Part shown: piece after piece, positions 1-11,076 of the stretch
Layout: each line of letters begins with the position of its first letter
Position numbering within the stretch: the stretch's first letter is position 1
DNA from: Bicyclus anynana
Lineage: Eukaryota; Arthropoda; Insecta; Lepidoptera; Nymphalidae
DNA: 64,000 nt
Reading direction: 5' to 3'
Assembly (NCBI RefSeq): GCF_947172395.1
Contig: NC_069095.1
Coordinates: 1,736,001 to 1,800,000, forward strand
Position numbers and translations under genes: made by a program
The notes under the pieces: generated by a model
Told to the model about the DNA's origin: nothing
What the model saw: only the letters and a program-made list of their open reading frames with translations
Database searches by the model: none

Positions 1-90
1 ATGCGTATTTGTCATGAAAATTTACAGTGAATAGCTTATAATGTACACAATGTACGCAAATGTACTGATATTTTCGTAGAATGAAAACAA

Positions 91-173
91 GTCAGGTTGG
101 CCGAGTGGTCTAAGGCGCCAGATTTAAGCTCTGGTTCCCGAGAGGGAGCGTGGGTTCGAACCCCACACCTGAC
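91..173 (+). tRNA. tRNA-Leu (anticodon TAA)
   Basis: An 83-nt cloverleaf of leucine type. The 7-bp acceptor stem pairs perfectly (GTCAGGT with ACCTGAC), and the anticodon stem CCAGA/TCTGG encloses the loop TTTAAGC, giving anticodon TAA. A long variable arm, as expected for tRNA-Leu, precedes a T arm GTGGG-TTCGAAC-CCCAC with perfect pairing. A-box-like (TGGCCGAGTGG) and B-box (GGTTCGAACCC) internal promoters are intact, and a TTTTT run at about 190-194 would serve as Pol III terminator. Unlike the SINE heads elsewhere in the window, no SINE body follows it. It decodes UUA codons. Confidence 0.96.
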
Positions 174-772
174 AAAGAGTTTGTTATACTTTTTATTGTT
201 CTTCATAAAATTAGATCACAAAATTAATGTATAATGTATGAAAATAATTACAATATAATCAACAAAGATTATAAATTTTCTGAATTTATAAAAAATATGA
301 AAACAATATTTTTTCAAATAGAAGAAAGAAAGAAAGAAAAAACATTTATTTAAAAAATTGTGCCATACACCACAATGCCTAAGTAAGCACTATTGTAGTG
401 TTTGATGGTTCAACCACCTGATCAATTGAAAATCAAAACTAAAGTAGTTGAAGCATCAAAAACCACTTCGTCATGTTTAACACAACCTTGAAAAAAGGTT
501 GCTCAGCATTGTGCCGCATAAACCAAGTAAAGTACTTGGCCTAGCGGCGCTAATTTTCAGCTGCTACCTCGATCCAGGTGACACCACGGATATACATAGC
601 CACAGTGACATTATACTATTATACTTTATATATATAAAAATAAGTCGGGTTTTCCTTCCTGATGCTATAACTCCAAAACGCACGAAACGATTTCCACGGT
701 TTAGCATTCGTTGGAAAGGTCTCGGGCTCCGTGAGGTTTATACCAAAGGAAATTCAGGAAATAAATTCAACG
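174..772. other. No gene recognised
   Basis: AT-rich DNA with a short (GAAA)n run near 322-340. The open frame at 499-780 has no recognisable domain and runs into the Helitron-like G-rich array, so I do not call it a gene. Confidence 0.5.
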
Positions 773-870
773 TAGGGTAGGGGTAGGATAGGGGGAGGGT
801 AGGGGTAGGGTAGAGGTAGTTGAAAGTATACATCGAGTTTCACGCGGACGAAGTCGCGGGCGTTCGCTAG
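773..870 (+). mobile_element. Helitron-like element, 3' end
   Basis: A short GGGTAGGGG-type array (about 773-825) is followed by the recurrent terminal hairpin GCGGACG...CGTTCGC and the terminal CTAG at 867-870, then T. This 3' end recurs throughout the window. The 5' boundary of this copy is not visible. Confidence 0.65.
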
Positions 871-1055
871 TTATACTATATTATTACCTTAAATACACTG
901 CAAAATAGATGTTTTAAGTTATTCCTGCTGTTTATTTTGTTTTGCACGACCTGTTTATTGAATGAAATTGAACTGAAATGAAAGGCGTTCTTTCAGCAAA
1001 TGGTGATGGTAAGTAAGAACGGATTAACTTGATAGAAGGATTAACTTGATTGAAA

Positions 1056-1450
1056 GGAGGAGGGTGAAAATCCACACCCATTTTGGGTTTCTATACGACA
1101 TCGTACCGGAACGCTAAATCGCTTAGCGGTATGTCTTTTTTTTTATTCTTTACAAGTTAGCCCTTGACTACAATCTCACCTGATGGTAAGTGATGATGCA
1201 GTCTAAGATGGAAGCGATCTAACTTGTTAGGAGGAGGATGAAAATCCACACCCCTTTCGGTTTCTACACGGCATCGTACCGGAACGCTAAATCGCTTGGC
1301 GGTACGTCTTTGCCGGTAGGGTGGTAACTAGCCACGGCCGAAGCCTCCCACCAGCCAGAACTGGACCAATCTTAACCTCAATCGACCCACCGGGAAATCG
1401 AACCCAGGACCTCCGTCATCTAAATCCACCGCGCAAGCCACAGTGCCGTC
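1056..1450 (-). repeat. SINE family A, fragment plus nearly full copy
   Basis: On the minus strand, 1133-1450 reads as a tRNA-like head (B box near 1388-1405) followed by the SINE body and a tail ending in an A-rich stretch. The segment 1056-1132 repeats part of the same body (the region reading TCGTACCGGAACGC), so a truncated second copy abuts it. Confidence 0.75.
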
Positions 1451-1476
1451 AAATAGTGTAATATTGTTGGGTCGTT

Positions 1477-1607
1477 CTCATCACTGAGAGAGAGGTGGCG
1501 GTTTGATCCCAGCTGCATTATTGTAGTATCCATTCCGGATACAATCATTCCCGACTTGGAGGAGAAAGGGAAAATTGGTCATATTTTAAAAAGATATGGC
1601 AAATACA
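1477..1607 (+). repeat. SINE family C, 5'-truncated
   Basis: Contains the B-box-like remnant GGTTTGATCCC and the body ending AAAAAGATATGGCAAATA, which matches better copies at 13003 and 24523. The tRNA-like A-box half is degenerate. Confidence 0.6.
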
Positions 1608-1611
1608 TTGT

Positions 1612-1919
1612 TGTTATCAACCCATATTCGGCTCACTACTGAGCTCGAGTCTCATCTCAGAATGAGAGGGGTTAGGCCAATAGTCCACCACGCTGGCCCA
1701 ATGCGGATCGGCAGACTTCACACACGCAGAGAATTAAGAAAATTCTCTGGTATGCAGGTTTCCTCACGATGTTTTCCTTCGCCGTTTGAGACATTTGATA
1801 TTTAATTTTTTAAAATGCACACAACTGAAAAGTTCGAGGTGCATGCCCCGGACCGGATTCAAACCCACACCCTCCAGAATCGGAGGCAGAGGTCATATCC
1901 ACTAGACTATCATGACTCT
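1612..1919 (-). repeat. SINE family B, near full length
   Basis: Reverse complement of the common family B: a tRNA-like head (GATAGTCTAGTGGATATGAC, B box near 1851-1870), then a conserved body with AACTTTTCAGTTGTGTGCAT and a 3' part reading GAGCTCAGTAGTGAGCCGAA. Open frames across it are incidental. Confidence 0.8.
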
Positions 1920-2604
1920 TATAATAGCAAATACATATTCTTTAAAAAATATATGTTAAAAAACTTTAGACATAGATTTTGTTTACAGCACTGTTTCTAA
2001 TCGCTAACAGCGTTATACCCGACTGCATTTTATTGCGAATTTTACTCCCCGTTCTTTGAAAATATGCAGTTACAACTTTTATATCTTTGCGACTTTTTTA
2101 CAACCTCAGCAAATTGTGAACGTAAAACTAATTCCAGATTATGCCGCTGTACCAATAAAAACAGAACTTTCAGTGCATTCAGTTTTTGAATAACGGTTCA
2201 CTGAATTTTTTACGTTATTATTTGTTTTATTTTTTTTAATGGCATTACTTATAAGTGCTTCAAGAAAAGGAATGATAAATACTCGTACCTTAGGATATTC
2301 AGTAGAAAATATCAAAATTACGTTTTTTAATTGGGCTATTGAGTGTAAGCCTGCAGTACTATAGTATACTATCACTGATTGCGAACTGTATTAGTAAAGT
2401 GTTTTCAAAAAAATTGTATGTAGAATGCTTACCCTAGTTGGAAACCTTGTGCGCGCTCCTGGAAACCTGCTAAGTACCTACCTTCCAAAACCATCACGGT
2501 CCCACCACAATAAGCTCCGTACTTAGGCTATGATAGGAGCATTAGCTGACGAATTTTTTTAGTCTTAGTCTTAATCTTGATAACATGAAGAAAAGAAAAG
2601 AACA
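1920..2604. other. No gene recognised
   Basis: AT-rich unique-looking sequence. The minus-strand open frame at 2139-2375 shows no domain. Confidence 0.45.
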
Positions 2605-2701
2605 GGACGCCCGCGACTTCGTCCGCGTGAAAGTCTTTGTAAACTTTCAACTACCCCTACTCTAACCTACCTCTACCCTACCCCTACCCTACCCCTACCC
2701 T
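2605..2701 (-). mobile_element. Helitron-like 3' end with C-rich array
   Basis: Reverse complement of the hairpin terminus (ACGCCCGCGACTTCGTCCGC) followed by CTACCCCTACC repeats, the same arrangement as at 773-870 in inverse orientation. The terminal CTAG is degraded. Confidence 0.55.
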
Positions 2702-3125
2702 TCTCATTAAGGCTGCACTTCTTTATTTATTCCTCCCACCGCGAGTCGCGTCGAGCGCGGCAACCGTTACACAAAAATAATCCTTAAAGTCCTTAAAGCA
2801 TGAATTCACGCGCGATGGCTTATCGTATTTCATGTATAACTTTGGTGTTTCTTTACCGATTTTTATGATTCTTTTTTTATTGAATAGGTAATAATGTTAA
2901 CTTTCTTATTTGGTATAAGTGATGAGTATTATAAACATAAGAGTAGACAAATAAAATTAGAAAGCTCCGAACTGCTAAGCTATCGGGAGTTACACGTGTT
3001 ATTGTGAGTCAACCATAAAAGATAGACATATATATGTGTTTTTATAGATAAGGAGAACATTTCTGTCATACATGATTTCTATGTAGCTTTAACCATTAAG
3101 GCTGTACACGCGACGGAATCTTAAA

Positions 3126-3438
3126 AAATTGAGTAACTTCTCCCGTTTTCTCAACATTTCTCTTCACTGCTCTGTTCCTATTGATGGTAGCGTAATGAAA
3201 AGTATACTATAACCTGCCCACGTGTATGTTGAATAATTGTACCAAGTTTCGTTAAAATTCATCCAGTAGTTTTTGTTTCTATAAAGAACATACAGACAGA
3301 CAGACAGACAGACAAAAATTTTACTGATTAAATTTTTGGCATCAGTATCGATTATTACTAATCACCCCCTGATAGTTCTTTTGGAAATATATTTCATGTA
3401 CAGAATTGACCTCTCTACAGATTTATTATAAGTATAGA
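3126..3438 (-). mobile_element. Helitron-like element (GACAGACA-containing family)
   Basis: The right end is the reverse complement of a TCTATACTTATAATAAATCT terminus. The body contains (CAGA)n at 3295-3316 and matches copies at 38617-38900 (+) and 47832-48150 (-). The left boundary is approximate. Confidence 0.6.
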
Positions 3439-3439
3439 T

Positions 3440-3538
3440 TAACACATAGGCTACTTTTCATCCCGGAAAAATCCATGGTTCCCGCGGGATTTATGAAAAA
3501 CTGACTTCCACGCGGACGAAGTCGCGGGCTTCCGCTAG
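3440..3538 (+). mobile_element. Helitron-like element, 3' half
   Basis: Contains GGCTACTTTTCATCCCGG and the terminal hairpin GCGGACGAAGTCGCGGGC...CTAG ending at 3538. It resembles the more complete copy at 28120-28314. Confidence 0.65.
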
Positions 3539-3716
3539 TAATATTAAAAAGTTGAAGAGTTTGTTATTTGGTTGTTTGGTTAAACGCGCTAAGGAACTAC
3601 TGGTCCAATTTGAAAAATTGTTATATAGCCCATATATCGAGGAAGGCTATATTAATAATCCCCGTATTCCTACGGGAACGGGAACCACGCGGGTGAAACC
3701 GCGCAGCGTCAACTGG
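3539..3716 (+). mobile_element. Short Helitron-like element, decayed
   Basis: About 180 bp of the short family: body motifs GAACTACTGGTCC, ATCGAGGAAGGCTAT, GGAACGGGAACCACGCGGG, and a degraded end (CAACTGG for CAGCTAG). It directly abuts the 3' end at 3538. The open frame at 3552-3824 is a by-product. Confidence 0.65.
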
Positions 3717-4337
3717 TTAAAATATACTCTCATACCAATAAATTCTAAAATTAGCCGTACATTAATTAATGAAATTTATTTGACTATGCACACAGAACAC
3801 AAAGCGTTCGTTTCCTATTCCTAATGCATGAGTACTAGTGCGAAGATTCGACTAAGTAATTAAATTCACACCCACGGAATAGGTAAACACTATCAGTACA
3901 AGGACAATTAAAGTTTAATAGATCAGAACTCGGATGTAAGTTCCAGGAGCACCAGACGAATATTGCAATTAGTTTCTCTCTCATGTAGACTCAGAGCTGG
4001 CGGCAGAAAACGTCTAACGATTTCATCGATCTATTATTACTTTTTCATAATAACGCTGATTTAAAATAAATTTAGCATAAGGTAGTACCTGCATGATTCG
4101 TTGGTCTAGTGGTTAGTATGTGGGGTTAGGGGAAAACCTATCATTAACATATGACAGTTGTCATTAAAAAATTTGACATTATCACCATAAGCGGCACCGA
4201 CACGCTTTGCAGTTTCGTGGTGGCTAAAATTGACTAAATTGTAAATACATTTACCCTTTCAAATTCAATTTATTTGTAAAACTGAATTTTTGATACTAAT
4301 GATGAATGCCGTGTTTACCTATAAATTTTTGACCGTG

Positions 4338-4432
4338 ATAGCCTAGTGGATAATGACCTCTACCTCCGATTCTGGAGGGTGTGGGTTGGAATCCCATCCG
4401 GGGCATGCACCTCCAGCTTTTCAGTTCACTTT
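4338..4432 (+). repeat. SINE family B, 3'-truncated
   Basis: The tRNA-like head GTGATAGCCTAGTGGATAAT is followed by a B box and GGGGCATGCACCTCCAGC; it stops before the body. Confidence 0.7.
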
Positions 4433-4589
4433 TCATCTGTCTGTGATTTCAAGATAGCTGTCCCGAGTAGATAATATTTACAAGAGAATAAAACACATTA
4501 GAGCTGTTTTTTAATTTTGTTTGTCTGTTAGTATATCTGGACCTCAGGAACGGGACTTTTACTAGTAGTTAAAGGTGCTTATTGAGCAA

Positions 4590-4679
4590 GGCTACTTTTT
4601 GTTCCGGAAAAATCCATGGCTCCCGCAGGATTAATTAAAAACTGAATTACAGGCTAACGAAGTTAAGGACGACCACTAG
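4590..4679 (+). mobile_element. Helitron-like 3' end, decayed
   Basis: Shares CCGGAAAAATCCATGG and the terminal ACTAGT with the family, but the hairpin has lost pairing. Confidence 0.45.
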
Positions 4680-5336
4680 TATTTAAATTAATTTCTTTTG
4701 GTGTTTTTAGTGCAACAAAGGCACGTTCATTATTACTTGCACTGTGCACACATAAACAAGTATTTTAGTAAAAATACAGGAAAAGAATAAAGATTTACCT
4801 TTCGTGTATACCTTTTTGCTGTTTCTGTCCTGCATAAATGCCACCATCTCTTATGCCAGCACGTAGTCACTGTCTGGGTAAGTAAAACGTCGTGGCAGAC
4901 CTGCAAAGTCGAATGCGATATGAATATTCCATGCGGTAGGAACTTCGCAGCTCCGGAATTGCTAAACTTGGCGATATCGCGAATTCGTGTGCACGGGCCT
5001 TTAATATACGACTAATAAACCGATGCTTGAAACTATAGTCATAGGGAGACGTGAATTTAAAACAAGAATACGTTTTTTTTTTAATTTTTAACAAGTTAGC
5101 CCTTGACTACAATCTCACCTGATGTTAAGTGATGATGCAATCTAATATACAAAATATAAATAAATCTATAATATCTCAATTTCGTGTACTAATATGCCTA
5201 ACTAATATCTAACATATATCAAAGTTGGTTAATTAGCCTGTTGAAATGATTACAGGGCATAGACCTCCTATCTCCTATATTGCGACCGTGACTTTGAGCT
5301 ATATGCGCCACACTACTTCAAATGTACTACTTCAAA
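4680..5336. other. No gene; SINE A tail inside
   Basis: Only recognisable item is a minus-strand SINE A tail at about 5078-5150 (tail motif AACAAGTTAGCCCTTGACTA). The minus-strand open frame at 4867-5094 overlaps it and is not supported as a gene. Confidence 0.5.
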
Positions 5337-5601
5337 GAGCCGTGATAGCCTAGTGGATGTGACCTCTGCCTCCGATTTCGGAGGGTGTGGGTTCGAATCC
5401 GGTCCGGGGCATGCACCTCCAACTTTTCAGTTGTGTGCATTTTAAGAATATCACGTGTCTCAATCGGTGAAGGAAAACATGGTGAGGAAACCTGCATACC
5501 AGATCCGCATTGGGTCAACGTGGTGGACTATTGGCCTAACCCCTCATTCTGAGAGGAGACTCGAGCTCAGCAGTGAGCCGAATATGGGTTGATGACGACG
5601 A
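5337..5601 (+). repeat. SINE family B copy with target-site duplication
   Basis: Starts with the tRNA-like head GAGCCGTGATAGCCTAGTGG and ends GGTTGATGACGACG. ACTTCAAA occurs on both sides (just before 5337 and just after 5601), consistent with an 8-bp target-site duplication. Part of the 3' body, after the CTGCATACCAG motif, is deleted relative to 48748-49062. Confidence 0.82.
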
Positions 5602-6100
5602 CTTCAAATGTTGGTTATCTAGAGTTGGTTATACAGAGTAAAGATGATCCAGACTGAGTTTTTACAAGCACTGTGGTCAAGCCATTGAAACCCATAAAAA
5701 CCCGAACGTCAATTCGTATTTCAAAATTTAATATTAACAACAATAACATAAATTAATATAAATAATCAATAATTACCAATAAAAAAATGCTCCATCTTGT
5801 TTATTTACTTTTCATTAACGGTTTTTAAAATGTTTAAAAACATAAGACGCCAATTTTCTTGAATAATATTGAAAATGACTGATGCAACGCTTCGTGTCGT
5901 ACTGACTCGAGAATGTATTCGTTTTTGAATTCTGTATTTGGAACGGCTACAACACCGACGTATTTGATTAATCTGTGGAAAGAAATGAAATCCAATTAAG
6001 GCCCAACTCATAAGTCGTAACTGAAGATGACTAGAGTCTAGCGAACATGTCTAGACCAATGACGCAATCAGTAAAACAAAACTCCTAAGTTTCTCCCTTA
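5602..6100. other. No gene recognised
   Basis: AT-rich DNA; the minus-strand open frame at 5805-6011 has no recognisable feature. Confidence 0.45.
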
Positions 6101-6984
6101 GGCTGGTTTTAGAGTCACGCTGACTGGACGCTGACCGTCGGCGCTGACAGCTACGCGTTATTCTGAAACGCTCCCTAGGAGTTCATACATTTCGTCTGAC
6201 AGCGAAGACAACACGCGAAGTTTAAAAAAGAGCAATATATTAATTAAAATCACGCAAATCCCTTCGTCAAAAGCTTAAAGAAATAGGTATACTAATAGTA
6301 GCCTGTCAATATATATATATAACAGTATAGTCTATGTAAGACAAAATATTAATTTGTACAAGCGAAAGGGAGATTTAAACCCACGTCTTACTTAGACACG
6401 GGCATAAGTTAGTTATTTCTGCATATCATCTCCAAAGAGTACAAAAAATCTTTTGTAGGTTTGGGTGTACTCTTCTATAACAAGATCCCCAAGGCTGTGA
6501 TGGACCTGCCAATGCATAGCTTTAAGCAATGTGTTAAAAAACATTTATTAGTTGAGGTTACTATGACATTGATGAGTTCCTTAATGATAAAGATGCTTGG
6601 AGGCCGTTGGATCAGCTTCCACCTTCACACAGGAAGTAAACTATAAGAAATTGTAATGTTGTCATTAATTGTAAATTACAATGTTGTATGATTTTTTAAA
6701 AGAGCAACTGTTGAGTTTCTTGCCGGTTTCTTCTCAGCAGAACCTGCCTTCCGAACCGGTGGTAGAATCTTTACAAATAGTCAAATGACGTGTCAAAAGT
6801 GCTTGTAAACTGAGCCTACTTGAAATAAATGATTTTTTATTTTGATTTTGATTTTGAAGACACCGCCCTCCCACTGATTCGGCCCGAATGACTGCAAAGG
6901 GGCCATGGGAGGTGGTGGGTTGTCTTTATTTCGTCTGTCAGCGCCGATGATCAGCGTCTTGTCAGCGTGACTCTAAAACCAGCC
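6101..6984. mobile_element. TIR element (MITE-like) interrupted by a LINE end
   Basis: Terminal inverted repeats of 50 bp (6101-6150 and 6935-6984, both starting GGCTGGTTTTAGAGTCACGC) agree at about 46 of 50 positions. TTA on the left and TCA on the right may be a diverged 3-bp target duplication, as for PIF/Harbinger elements; this class call is tentative. No transposase is present. A LINE 3' end occupies about 6450-6860. Confidence 0.7.
6450..6860 (+). mobile_element. Jockey/CR1-like LINE, 3' end only
   Basis: Reads FYNKIPKAVMDLPMHSFKQC then, after a one-base frameshift near 6555, YYDIDEFLNDKDAW, the C-terminal tail of a lepidopteran Jockey/CR1-type ORF2 (usual ORF2 about 900-1000 aa). A 3' UTR with TTGCCGGTTTCTTCTCAGCA follows and ends in a TTTTGAT repeat tail (about 6829-6859). 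Dead 5'-truncated copy; relatives at 14810 and 42375. Confidence 0.8.
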
Positions 6985-7305
6985 TCACAGAGACTTTTGC
7001 AGTAATTAAAACAAACGTAGCTCCAACGCAAAGTCAAGTGTAACATGAATATGCCGAGCGGCGTAAAACTTTGCATTTCCCTGTGCAATGGTAGTAGTCG
7101 GACCCTTTCATGATGTTTTGCGAACTATTTTTTTTTTTCTGTTATTTGTGTCAGTAAAATGAACTTTTCTTTTAACGTTCTAACGCATTTATAGTAACAA
7201 GTAAACGGGTCAATGAATAGTCAACGCCCTAAAAAACGAGCGCCCACATGCACATTTTTGTCTTTAATTCCATTATATATTTATGTATAGTTAAAAAATA
7301 ATTTT

Positions 7306-7607
7306 GACGGCCTCCGTGGCGCAGTTGTATGCGCGGTGGATTTACAAGACGGAGGTCCCGGGTTCGATCCCCGGCTGGGCAGATTGAGATTTTCTTAATT
7401 TGTCCAGGTCTGGCTGGTGGGAGGCTTCCGACTAAGACGTACCGCCAAGCGATTTAGCGTTCCGGTACGATGTCGTGTAGAAACCGAAATCCGGGTGTGG
7501 ATTTTCATTCTCCTCCTAACAAGTTAGCCCGCTTCCATCTTAGACTGCATCATCACTTACCATCAGGTGTGATTGTAGTCAAGGGCTAACTTGTAAAGAA
7601 TAAAAAA
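7306..7607 (+). repeat. SINE family A, full length
   Basis: tRNA-like head GACGGCCTCCGTGGCGCAGT, B box GGTTCGATCCCC, then the body and the tail ending ACTTGTAAAGAATAAAAAAA. The head resembles a tRNA but no mature tRNA fold with acceptor pairing is present. An AT microsatellite follows at 7606-7640. Confidence 0.85.
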
Positions 7608-8137
7608 ATATATATATATATATACATAAATATATACACTTCCTGAACACACAACTCGATATTGTAGACGATATTTAGGTATTAATTGTTTAAATAACTT
7701 TCGGTGTTGACCACAACTAACATTGAGTTGGGTATTTAACATCATTGGTAAAGCTTTTTTTGTATGAAGATCATCCCATCATTTCACTCAACTTTGACGC
7801 TGAAAGCAAAAATAGAACGCACAATATTGTATATGTCATTCGTTTTTGTGTGACCTAGTGGCGACATAACTGTTAAATAATATAATAACCCTCCCTCTAA
7901 GCCGAGGTCCAAGTCTCATAGGAGACGCCCTTAGAGAATCGTTCCGTCCTCTATCTTTATTTCAGCCTTCGGGTCTCATCAGGTGATGCTTTTGCGCTCG
8001 CCCAAACCCCCCGGTGACGCCATAGTGGTCCCACATGGAGCCATCGGCACTTACTCAACACGAAAAAAAAAATTAAATAATAATTTTAAAACTAATCTAA
8101 GATAGAACAGGCATTCAATAGACTGAATAGGTATTAA
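7608..8137. other. AT microsatellite, then unclassified sequence
   Basis: (TA)n-rich start. About 7880-8045 has GC content unlike its surroundings and reads like an old LINE 3' UTR, but I cannot assign it. Confidence 0.35.
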
Positions 8138-8319
8138 AGCCCCCATTTGCACGAGCGCTTTTAAACGGAGTTGAATTTCCCAAGATATGTCCACACGTCA
8201 GCTTTTTAAAACGCGACGTTTTTTTCGAGCAGTGTTGCATTTTCAATTTTGGGTAATTCATACAATTTTTGAATGCTTTTTTAACGCCAGATAAAACGCT
8301 CGTGCGAATGGATGCTAAA
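8138..8319. mobile_element. MITE-like element with TIRs
   Basis: Left end CCATTTGCACGAGCGCTTTT (about 8142-8161) is mirrored on the right by AAAACGCTCGTGCGAATGG (about 8293-8311). TAA lies outside the repeats on both sides. About 180 bp with no coding capacity; the open frame at 8115-8357 is incidental. Confidence 0.6.
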
Positions 8320-9212
8320 AGACTAAGTATAACTTTGGCTCCACAACTATTATACAACCTGAATACGTATGCTGAAGCCTAAATTTACGGTTATTATGTG
8401 TTCTTCTAGTGCATTTAGCTAAGTTGGGATCTTAACGGCTTAGAAGTTTGAAACTGGAGCGGATAATTTTGGACCACAAATATATTTAGTGAATTTGCAT
8501 TTAGAGGTGTACGTTCACTTTACTACGAATGTGGGCTATTTGCAGGCAGACTTAGTGACTGAATTACTTTACTTTACTTTAAAGTTGTTGTTTATTTGTT
8601 GTATTTCTTGAGTCCAAACGCTTGTGAGTTTGTATCCAACGAATACTCTATACCATGGATTTAGATGAAAAAAGACGTAGGTCATCTTCAGTCAGTTTTC
8701 AAGTTTTCTTCATATCACTATATTGGCGTGATTAATAAAACTATTGTCCCATAGCAAACAACAGCTTTCTAGTACCAATAGTCTCTGAGCGAAACCGCTA
8801 AGAGATAGACGGAATGACAAAAGCGGCAAAACTATAGGCAAGGGTTCCTTGTTAAATACAGAACCTTTTAAATCCTTACATCAAATTGACATTGAATTAT
8901 ATTGAAATGGATGGAGTTGATAAATTAGATACAGTTTTAAATAACTTAGGTTCAAACAATAAATTTCAATAAATATTCTACCAACTTGCCGTCAAAATGA
9001 ATAACCTTATAGTTTTCATGCGAGGCTGTACTCATAAAAATCTCGGATCATGGAATTGTAACTCAATCATAGTACCAAATTAAAAGGATTTAAAACATAA
9101 ATTAATAGCCAAAAGAATAAACCCATTGAAAGAAGAATCACAGAAAGTATAGAACTTTAAATTACCAATGAATAGTTTAGGTAAATATCAATCATGTATA
9201 ATATTAATGATT
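8320..9212. other. No gene recognised
   Basis: AT-rich sequence without domains or strong repeats. Confidence 0.45.
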
Positions 9213-9910
9213 TTAACCGACTTCGAAAAAGGAGGAGGTTCTCTCTCAAAGCCGTCTCTAAAAACGCACGTTGTTTATGTTTGTTTCATCATAACTTCGT
9301 AATTTCTTAACCTATTTTACAACCGACTTTAAAAGCACAAAAATAAACTAAAAAGCGTAAAATAACGTATGTGCTACCTTCTCATCACTTTGAAGGCGGT
9401 GCCAACACAGTGACGCAATAACTCAAGCCGTTTAATCATAAAGTCTTAGGATTTTCAGACGGTTCTATCCCGTGGTCTTTTCAAATACGGCTTTAATTGA
9501 TACGTCACTTAACTGCGATCTCGCCTGATGTTAAATGACGATGCAGTTTTAGATGGAAGCGGAGATATTTGGAAGACATACAAGTTTATATTTCTGCCAA
9601 AACACAGATTCGTCAAAAAGTTTTCATAGTAGGTACTCATATAAGGTTGTGGCCAACAACAACTTCCTAGTACCAATAGTAAGTATTTTCAGACGGTTTT
9701 TTCCGTGGTTCTTTCAGAAACGGTTTTAATTAATACGCCACTGGCCTGTTTTTTATTCTATAATAATTTAGCTCTTGATTGCGATCTCACCTGATGTTAA
9801 ATGACGATGCAGTTTTAGATGGAAGCGGAGATATTTGGAATACATACAAGTTTATATTTCTGCCAGAACGCATAAATTCATCAAAACGTTTTCATAGTAA
9901 ATAAATAAAA
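9213..9910 (+). repeat. AACCGACTTC-type repeat with internal direct duplication
   Basis: Begins TTAACCGACTTCGAAAAAGG, a motif recurring at 34247, 40020, 40958 and 54423. Inside, a block starting CAGACGGTT (about 9458) and containing GATGGAAGCGGAGATATTTG recurs about 230-240 bp later (from about 9687), so a segment has been duplicated in tandem. Class unknown. Confidence 0.55.
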
Positions 9911-10176
9911 TAAATAAAATATACTTAAACAATACACATCACTATCTAGCCCCAAAGTAAGCATACAGAATAGCTTGTGTTATGGGTGGTAAGATAGTTG
10001 ATATTATAATATTAATATACAATTATATACTACATATAAATACTTATATAATGTATAAATACACACAGACACTGGAAAACACCCATGCTCATCACACAAA
10101 TATTTTCCAGTTGTGGGAATCGAACCCACGGCCGTGGATGCAGAAAGCAGGGTCACTACCCAATGCTATATATAGT
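9911..10176 (-). repeat. SINE family D (tRNA-derived)
   Basis: On the minus strand the head reads CTGCTTTCTGCATCCACGGC then the B box GTGGGTTCGATTCCCAC, followed by ACTGGAAAATATTTGTGTGA and an AT-rich tail. The only clear copy of this family here. The open frame at 9982-10209 is antisense to it. Confidence 0.7.
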
Positions 10177-11076
10177 ATAGTATATAGTAGGTTCTCATAC
10201 ACACTTTGATACTCCAGCAGACGTTGACTCGGCAATATTCAATTACCAACGCACACACAAGCCTCAACGACAAACTCATTACCTCTAATTCATGTAATAT
10301 TCATCGCGCAAGTTTTCAAGACGATACGCTTAACAGTAAACATTACACAAAGACCTTTGATAACGTACCCTCCTGGCATTAATACAGAAAACTTTCCAAA
10401 TAATTATAACGTGTTGCAGTGAGGGAGGAGAGTGCACTTCAGAATAATGACGTGGGGAACGGATATTAGAATGTAGGTTTCCACTCTAGAACGCCCTTTG
10501 AATTCCGCGTACGCACTTCGGTGGCGATTGTCGATGATTTTCCTTTACAAAAGCGTCGGTTGGAATACTTGAATACGTACATATTCCAATTACGTCTGAG
10601 GTACGTGTTTAATGATTGGTACGCAACTTAATATTTTCACTTCATTTTTAGATCGGTAGATTTCTTGCCACCAAGAAGCGACTTAGATGTAATTAGTTTA
10701 ATTATAATCAAATTTTTTGTATTTGATTAAATCGCCGAAAACTACCTACCTACCTACCTATATCTACTACTGATTGTTATGATTTTCTCTCTCATTTATT
10801 TATTAGTAATTTTTTTTTAATTTTACTGATTATTATTATTATTAGTCTGGTCGTAACTATTCTGTTAACTATAGGTACGTCTGTTAATAGCAATTTATTT
10901 TTTTCACTTATTTTGTTTGATAACGTTGGAACGCTAATAATTACTTTTTTGAAAACGTTGTAAAAAAAAGCATATTTACTTGTATGTTAACAAACTCATG
11001 AGACCAAACCAACGCGTTCAGATTCGAAAAATATTTTTTTATAACCGCATTCCGAAGTCAACATCGTTATAATATA
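10177..11076. other. No gene recognised
   Basis: AT-rich sequence with a short (CTAC)n run at about 10743-10759; no domains. Confidence 0.45.

Noticed and set aside
3295..3316. CRISPR-like or tandem signal from (CAGA)n and other regular repeats
   Set aside because: Simple microsatellites inside transposons; no spaced repeats with unique spacers and a eukaryotic context.
7306..7380. Additional tRNA genes (SINE heads at 7306, 25646, 27537, 43329, 13003 and others)
   Set aside because: They keep A- and B-box motifs but lack proper acceptor pairing and continue into a shared SINE body, so they are SINE promoters.
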